A stretch of 10,575 nt of DNA from an uncultured Lachnospiraceae bacterium (GTDB taxonomy: Bacteria > Bacillota_A > Clostridia > Lachnospirales > Lachnospiraceae): contig CAMWWF010000074.1 of assembly GCA_947177885.1 (NCBI GenBank), forward strand, positions 1 through 10,575. The letters are read 5' to 3'. Below are positions 6,801 through 10,575 of this stretch, piece by piece. A model generated the notes under the pieces. That model was not told the DNA's origin. It was given only the letters and a program-made list of their open reading frames with translations, and did not search any database. The first letter of the stretch is position 1. Each line of letters starts with the position of its first letter. Position numbers and translations under genes: made by a program.

Positions 6801-6870
6801 ATGGCCGAATGGCCATCCTTACCGTGATTGCTCTGCAATCATGGTATATTAGGTTCCGGAAATCTTCCGG
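6801..6870 (+). repeat. Three consecutive small inverted repeats in the esterase leader
   Basis: ATGGCC/GGCCAT (6801-6806 and 6811-6816), ATTGC/GCAAT (6827-6831 and 6835-6839) and CCGGAA/TTCCGG (6856-6861 and 6865-6870) each form a short hairpin between the promoter and the ribosome site. No T-run follows any of them. They may stabilise the mRNA or take part in control; nothing more can be said. Confidence 0.45.
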
Positions 6871-6903
6871 GCGACAATTTCTTTACTGACGGAGGTATTT
6901 TAC

Positions 6904-8148
6904 ATGAATCGAAAAAGCTTTTTTAACACCAGCATGGCGGCAATGTGCTGTCTGGCCTTTTTTACAGGCTGCGGAAATTCCACGGCGGCCATATCGGCGG
7001 ATCTCTCATACACGCAGACAGATATCAGCTCTGTTTCCGTATCATCCGATGTACAGGTGGTGGGACTGGGGGAAGCCAGTCACGGTGCGGCACAATACCA
7101 TCAAATGAAAGCTGATGTGTTCAAAGCTCTGGTACAGAATAACGGCTGCCGCACATTCATTATTGAAGGGGATTTCGGCGGCGCCCTCAAGATGGACGAA
7201 TATATCAACGGCGGTGACGGTTCTGCCGAAGAAGCGGTTGGGGAGATCGGATTTGCCATTTACCGTACACAGGAAATGGCGGATCTGGCAGAGTGGATGC
7301 GTTCCTACAACGAAACGGTTCCCGCGGAAGAGGCTCTGCATTTCTATGGGATGGATGTACAGCGTTTTGACAACAACAAGGAATATCTGTTCTCCGTCCT
7401 TGATCAGGCGGCACCGGAATTGAGCGCGGAGTATAAAGAAGCCTTCTCCGGTCTCACAGATGAAAACAGGAACTCTCTGGACACGGATACACTGAATAAC
7501 GGAAAAGAAGCCGCTTTGGCGCTTCTTGCGGAAATGGATGCTGCCGGTGCCGATATTGCCGGCATTTCCGGTCAGTTCTCCTTCGATCTGGCAAGAGAAT
7601 GTGCCAATACCATTTACGCCTATACCGAATTGCAGCTGAGCAGCAACTATAACAACACACGGGATCAGATGATGTATGAAAAGGTGGAATGGTTTCTGCA
7701 GCATGGGGACGGAAGTCTTCTGTTCATCAATGGACACAACGGCCATATCGGGAAGACATCCATAGCCGGGTATACCTGTTTGGGCGAACTGCTGGCGGCA
7801 GACCTGGAGGACGGTTACTATGCCATCGGAACGGACGCACGGGATACCCGGTTTAATTCCCAGACCGACGACGGCTTTGAGATAGTCGAAGTAAGCAATT
7901 CCAATGACCTCAACAGTCAGCTCGACCACGCCGAAAATGATATGTATTTCATTGACTTTACAGATGCCTCCGTCGATGAGACATGGGCAGGGATCCTGGG
8001 CAGCAAACAAACTGTCACTACCCTGAACGTCAGTCTGTCTGGTGTTCAGAAATCCATGAAAGCAGCTTATACCACTTCCGTCATTCCCAACATGACTTAT
8101 GACGGCATGATCGTTTTTCAATCCGTTTCACCTACAACAATACTATAG
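6904..8148 (+). CDS. Erythromycin esterase family lipoprotein
   Basis: A 414-residue protein starts at ATG 6904, with GGAGG eight bases upstream. A signal peptide ends in the lipobox FTGC, so Cys23 is predicted to be lipidated and the protein anchored outside the membrane. GLGEASHG (residues 54-61; E57 and H60) matches the catalytic start of the Ere/EreA-like family (PF05139). Further family marks are FIIEGD (85-90), FYGMDVQ, RDQMMYEKVEW (253-263) and INGHNGHIGK (275-284). Ere enzymes hydrolyse the macrolide lactone, but this family also contains members of unknown substrate, and described resistance enzymes are cytoplasmic, so macrolide inactivation is unproven here. It diverges from the Agr-like operon. 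Length is close to the family norm, and no terminator is obvious downstream. Confidence 0.88.
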   Translation: MNRKSFFNTSMAAMCCLAFFTGCGNSTAAISADLSYTQTDISSVSVSSDVQVVGLGEASHGAAQYHQMKADVFKALVQNNGCRTFIIEGDFGGALKMDEYINGGDGSAEEAVGEIGFAIYRTQEMADLAEWMRSYNETVPAEEALHFYGMDVQRFDNNKEYLFSVLDQAAPELSAEYKEAFSGLTDENRNSLDTDTLNNGKEAALALLAEMDAAGADIAGISGQFSFDLARECANTIYAYTELQLSSNYNNTRDQMMYEKVEWFLQHGDGSLLFINGHNGHIGKTSIAGYTCLGELLAADLEDGYYAIGTDARDTRFNSQTDDGFEIVEVSNSNDLNSQLDHAENDMYFIDFTDASVDETWAGILGSKQTVTTLNVSLSGVQKSMKAAYTTSVIPNMTYDGMIVFQSVSPTTIL

Positions 8149-8222
8149 AATGCCCCGCTCTGCGATAGGGGTTATCCGAGCCGTTACAATAGTACTGCGA
8201 AAGTTCACAGGAAGCATCCCTT

Positions 8223-8960
8223 TTGTTATTGTCAGATCGGAACAGCCGCGATATAATGATGTCGGAAGCCATCAAAAGAACGGATAAAACGCCAAAGGCA
8301 ACCACTGTCACGTTTACTTTCCCGGACGAACAGACCGTAAGTTACGGATCCGGCAATATCATTCTGGAACACTTTACAAAAGAATACATTGTGGAAAAGA
8401 AGCTGTTCCCGTACATTCCTTTCTATGCCGTAAGATACGAAAAGGAAATAGCATCGGAAAAGGACATAGACCATGTTGCAGATGAGCTGTCCTATTTCAG
8501 GGATGAGCTGCTGAGACTGCACGATGAAAAGAAACTGTCTGATGCAGAGCTGATAGATCTGATGGGTTTTGTAAATATTGTCATTACACACATCACAAAC
8601 GGAAATAAAAACGAAGAAAGACTGGTGGAAGTCATGGGCGGAACCATAATCGAAACGGAATCTGAAAAATGGATGCGGCAGGGCATACAGCGTGGAATAC
8701 AGCAGGGTCAGGCAAAGATGCTCGTCGAGCTGGGGAAGGAAGACGGGTTGGATGATGAAACGATCTTACAGAAGATCCAGAAAAGGATCGGCCCTGAGCT
8801 TTACAAAAGCCGACACCCCCTTATGTGTGATGTCACAATACGGGTTGCCGGCTTTTCTCAATCATGGATCACTCCGATGCCGAAACAGGAGCAACTGCGG
8901 GCAGACAGTAATCCCTGTTTCATTGATCCGATCCGTTCAATTTCCTTATCTCCCGGTTGA
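8223..8960 (+). pseudogene. Truncated Rpn-family / PD-(D/E)XK nuclease-transposase remnant
   Basis: The reading frame holds the C-terminal half of a protein resembling clostridial Rpn/PDDEXK_2 (PF12784) recombination-associated nucleases. Seen in order are the remnant LLSDRNSRDIM, the beta region TVTFTFPDEQTVSY, the hallmark EKKLFPYIPFYAVRYEKE, a long helical stretch, and the tail GQAKMLVELGKEDGLDDETI. The N-terminal half, about 150 residues with the nuclease active site, is missing. In-frame stops lie at 8166 and 8190. The only ATG codons near the start (8256, 8259) have no ribosome site. Family resemblance ends near 8805, and the remaining 50 codons run into the end of the convergent MFS gene. 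It is most likely a decayed copy; a short expressed protein cannot be excluded. Confidence 0.7.
8805..8856. terminator. Possible bidirectional terminator hairpin
   Basis: AAAAGCCG (8805-8812) and CGGCTTTT (8849-8856) are perfect 8-bp arms. Inside them ACCC/GGGT and TGTGA/TCACA add smaller stems. Each strand ends the stem with four T, a short tract. It lies 64 nt past the MFS stop and at the end of the Rpn resemblance, a suitable place to end both convergent transcripts. It could instead be a leftover end of a mobile element. Confidence 0.45.
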
Positions 8961-8966
8961 AACAGG
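8866..8966. repeat. Triple GAAACAGG/CCTGTTTC repeat spanning the MFS gene end
   Basis: GAAACAGG (8882-8889), its inverse CCTGTTTCA (8914-8922) and a third copy TGAAACAGG (8958-8966) allow two alternative hairpins. The left one is extended by GGATCA (8866-8871) with TGATCC (8924-8929). The middle copy contains the stop codon of the MFS gene, and the right copy lies within its coding sequence. Confidence 0.5.
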
Positions 8967-10254
8967 ATGCCATGCTCACCGTAAATCCGCATATCCCGGT
9001 ACACAGGAACATTGCTGCCATACCGCTCCCGGCGCCGTTCCCCAGAATAGTTCCCAGCGTTCCCGCTAGCCTGCTCCCGGAAAGCATAAAAGGCTCAAAG
9101 ACATAATCCGCCAGATACCCCCCAAGGATGATCCCTGCCGGGATCGTACTGTACTGGATGGCATTCCTGACTGCGAACACTCTCCCCTGCATGGATACAG
9201 GAATCCTGCGATACAGTATGGCATTCTGGGATGCCTGTATAAAAGGGATCGGCAGGCTGGCGGCAACTGCGGCAGCCGACCACCAGAATACATTTTTCCC
9301 AACCGCCATCAGCAGATCACCGAACAGAAATGACAATGCCGCCGAGACATAAATAGCCGCAGCCTTACGGCGGCTCTCCTTTTTCACGGAGACAATGATG
9401 CCCCCGGCTATCCCGCCTATCCCCATACAGGCATTTACCGTTCCCAGCGCAATGCTGTCTCCGAAGCTTCTTGCCAGGATCATCGGCGATAAGATATTCT
9501 CATAAGTCAGCCTTGAAAAGAAGTTGATCAGCGCCATCGTCAGCATAATGTATAAAATGCCTTTTTCCTTTTTCAGAAAAGCAAATCCCTCCGCTATCCC
9601 GGCAAACGGAGAATGGTACGCTTTGTCCTGTGTCTGCTCCGGAATGACTATAAAAAACAGCAGCACACAAAACGCCAGTACAAAGCTCGCCAGATCGATC
9701 AGCAGGATAAGCGGAAGCCCGCCTGCCGCAAACAGGAAAGCCGCCAGCATGGGACTGAACACCACAATAAGGTTATTGGAAAAGGAATTCATCCCGCTCA
9801 CATTTGAAATCTTCTCCTTCGGAACGAGCCTCCCTGTCGCCACTGCGGACGCCGGCTGCTGGAACGCATTCGTCACACCTATCACCACATTTATAACATA
9901 GATATGCCGGACCTCCAGACATCCTGCAAGCCAAAATCCCAACACTGCCAGTGAGCCCGCCGCCGCAACGCTGTCCGAGACCAGCATGATCGTTTTCTTC
10001 TTATGCCTGTCGATAAAACCGCCGATAAACAGGCTTAGAAATACATACGGCACATAATTGCAAAAGGACATCAGCGAGACGGACATTGCGGAATGGCTCT
10101 GTCCGTATGCCCATAATACCAGCGCAAACCCGGTCATGGAACTTCCCAGTCCGGATACGCTCTGACTTAACCACAAAATGATATACTTCTGAAAGGATTG
10201 TTCTTTTATTGTATTTTCTTTTATTAAGTTTTCTTTCACTGAATTCTCTTCCAT
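8920..10254 (-). CDS. MFS drug efflux transporter, DHA3/Mef-like
   Basis: A 444-residue inner-membrane proton antiporter starts at ATG 10252-10254, with GGAG eight bases upstream. About twelve hydrophobic segments are visible. The first begins at YIILWLSQSVSGLGSSMTGF (24-43), typical of the DHA3 group that includes macrolide efflux proteins MefA/MefE. MFS motif A GGFIDRHKKKTIML lies at 78-91, and SMQGRVFAVRNAIQYS near 365 is also characteristic of the group. It probably exports hydrophobic compounds; the substrate is unknown. The first 20 residues are an unusual charged tail made of four five-residue repeats. A short leader ORF and alternative inverted repeats upstream suggest attenuation control. 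The 3' end overlaps the end of the convergent Rpn remnant frame by 41 bp. Confidence 0.9.
   Translation of the reverse strand: MEENSVKENLIKENTIKEQSFQKYIILWLSQSVSGLGSSMTGFALVLWAYGQSHSAMSVSLMSFCNYVPYVFLSLFIGGFIDRHKKKTIMLVSDSVAAAGSLAVLGFWLAGCLEVRHIYVINVVIGVTNAFQQPASAVATGRLVPKEKISNVSGMNSFSNNLIVVFSPMLAAFLFAAGGLPLILLIDLASFVLAFCVLLFFIVIPEQTQDKAYHSPFAGIAEGFAFLKKEKGILYIMLTMALINFFSRLTYENILSPMILARSFGDSIALGTVNACMGIGGIAGGIIVSVKKESRRKAAAIYVSAALSFLFGDLLMAVGKNVFWWSAAAVAASLPIPFIQASQNAILYRRIPVSMQGRVFAVRNAIQYSTIPAGIILGGYLADYVFEPFMLSGSRLAGTLGTILGNGAGSGMAAMFLCTGICGFTVSMASCFNREIRKLNGSDQ
10192..10251 (-). repeat. 15-bp imperfect tandem repeat in the MFS start region
   Basis: Directly after the ATG the minus strand holds four 15-bp units encoding EENSV, KENLI, KENTI and KEQSF. 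They add a hydrophilic tail before the first membrane segment. The repeat is A-rich and could expand or contract in steps of five residues without changing frame. Confidence 0.65.
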
Positions 10255-10293
10255 TGAATTTTCTCCATTCTATTCTTTATTTCCCGTCAACAT

Positions 10294-10313
10294 CCCCGCA
10301 GCCTGCTGCCGGG
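10294..10313 (-). repeat. GC-rich hairpin upstream of the MFS ribosome site
   Basis: In RNA sense GCAGC (10309-10305) and GCTGC (10302-10298) flank two bases. Outer CCC/GGG pairing follows past one mismatch. No T-run follows, so it is not a standard intrinsic terminator. It ends about 28 nt before the GGAG of the MFS gene and may be part of the leader folding. Confidence 0.45.
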
Positions 10314-10337
10314 TCTTTGACTTTTCCCAGAATAAAA

Positions 10338-10410
10338 GTACAAAATCCAATGCGGACGAATATTTTTACCTCTGTACAAGCTTCGTCCTGTCATCAGACT
10401 TTGTACAGAG
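10338..10410 (-). promoter_or_regulatory. Candidate attenuator of the MFS gene (mutually exclusive stems)
   Basis: In RNA sense CTCTGTACAA (10410-10401) pairs perfectly with TTGTACAGAG (10379-10370). GGACGAA (10388-10382), in the loop of that stem, pairs with TTCGTCC (10360-10354) further down; the two stems interlock and cannot form together as simple nested hairpins. GTACAAAG (10406-10399) can also pair with TTTTGTAC (10345-10338). The first two arms of the system lie inside the leader ORF, so a ribosome stalled or moving there would choose the fold. This is the layout of translation- or transcription-attenuated resistance genes. Confidence 0.5.
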
Positions 10411-10446
10411 TCCTTTGCTTAAATCGATCACCATATGGCAAAGCAT
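10366..10446 (-). CDS. 26-codon leader peptide upstream of the MFS gene
   Basis: The ORF starts at ATG 10444-10446, with a near-perfect AAGGAGG nine bases upstream, and ends at TAA 10366-10368. It encodes a 26-residue peptide beginning MLCHMVIDLSKGLC and ending TKLVQR. It has no membrane segment and I recognise no family. The ribosome site is stronger than that of the transporter gene 111 bp downstream, and its codons contain arms of the inverted repeats described for the attenuator. Short leaders of this kind regulate erm, mef/msr and some tet genes by drug-dependent ribosome stalling; that this one does so is inference. Confidence 0.65.
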   Translation of the reverse strand: MLCHMVIDLSKGLCTKSDDRTKLVQR

Positions 10447-10482
10447 CTTCTTTCACCTCCTTCAGCTGTCTTTTCTCAGAAC

Positions 10483-10491
10483 AGTATAGCA
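10483..10491 (-). promoter_or_regulatory. Extended -10 promoter of the leader ORF and MFS gene
   Basis: On the minus strand TGCTATACT is an extended -10 (TG-n-TATACT) with an A-rich spacer and no good -35. Transcription would begin about 30 nt before the leader ATG. The TATACTGT core is identical to that of the esterase promoter. Confidence 0.55.
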
Positions 10492-10575
10492 TGGAAAGTT
10501 TTTTATTTTTCCGTCTTCTCGCAATCATTTCGTGGCTTATGTATCATGTCCGACCGGTCAGAAACTAGTGTACTG

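Noticed and set aside
6677..6889. Small plus-strand open frame as an AgrD-like peptide gene
   Set aside because: It begins upstream of the esterase promoter, has no ribosome site, and lacks the amphipathic leader, small ring peptide with Cys/Ser, and acidic tail expected of AgrD.
7042..8121. Minus-strand open frame of 359 codons
   Set aside because: It is opposite the esterase gene, which has a signal peptide, ribosome site and family motifs; this frame has none of these.
8153..8171. CCCC/GGGG hairpin just after the esterase stop as a terminator
   Set aside because: The stem is only four pairs and no T-run follows on the plus strand.
10209..10568. Plus-strand open frame of 119 codons at the right end
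   Set aside because: It is antisense to the MFS start, the leader ORF and their promoter; no ribosome site or domain is visible.
1..10575. tRNA, rRNA or CRISPR array
   Set aside because: No cloverleaf, rRNA segment or regularly spaced repeat was seen on either strand; the tRNA-like signals are only the T-box motifs of the valS leader.

Overview
The window looks like a chromosomal stretch from a gut-type Firmicute, most likely a clostridium of the Lachnospiraceae kind. The clues are moderate base composition, strong AGGAGG-type ribosome sites, a T-box leader, an AgrC/AgrA-like two-component pair, a DUF1189 membrane protein and a degraded Rpn-family (PD-(D/E)XK) element. The species assignment is inference; no rRNA or tRNA is present.

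Layout. Positions 1-4470 read leftward: the start of an OLD/RecF-like AAA ATPase (cut by the window edge), a DUF1189-like membrane protein, and a valyl-tRNA synthetase of the shorter archaeal/rickettsial type. Upstream of valS lie a sigma-70 promoter, a long T-box leader with a perfect 36-base palindromic terminator, and about 140 nt of GC-rich sequence that can fold into a closed multibranch structure. Positions 4523-6663 hold a leftward histidine kinase/response regulator operon of the Agr type with its own strong promoter; no agrB or agrD is visible. Diverging from it, 6770-8148 holds a rightward lipoprotein of the erythromycin esterase family. Next comes a rightward truncated Rpn-family remnant (8223-8960). 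It converges on a leftward macrolide-efflux-like MFS transporter (8920-10254), which is preceded by an extended -10 promoter, a 26-codon leader ORF with an excellent ribosome site, and mutually exclusive inverted repeats.

How it fits together. valS is a housekeeping or backup synthetase gene controlled by uncharged tRNA. The right half is an accessory block: a sensor pair, a secreted esterase and an efflux pump. The esterase and pump resemble the two classic ways of dealing with macrolide-like compounds, and the leader upstream of the pump has the architecture of drug-inducible attenuation. That functional link is inferred from family resemblance and layout, not shown by the sequence.

Stretches without genes: 1238-1415 (a possible promoter and one hairpin), 3870-4522 (valS control region), 6555-6903 (two divergent promoters and three small hairpins) and 10255-10575 (leader ORF, inverted repeats and promoter; nothing recognised right of about 10495).
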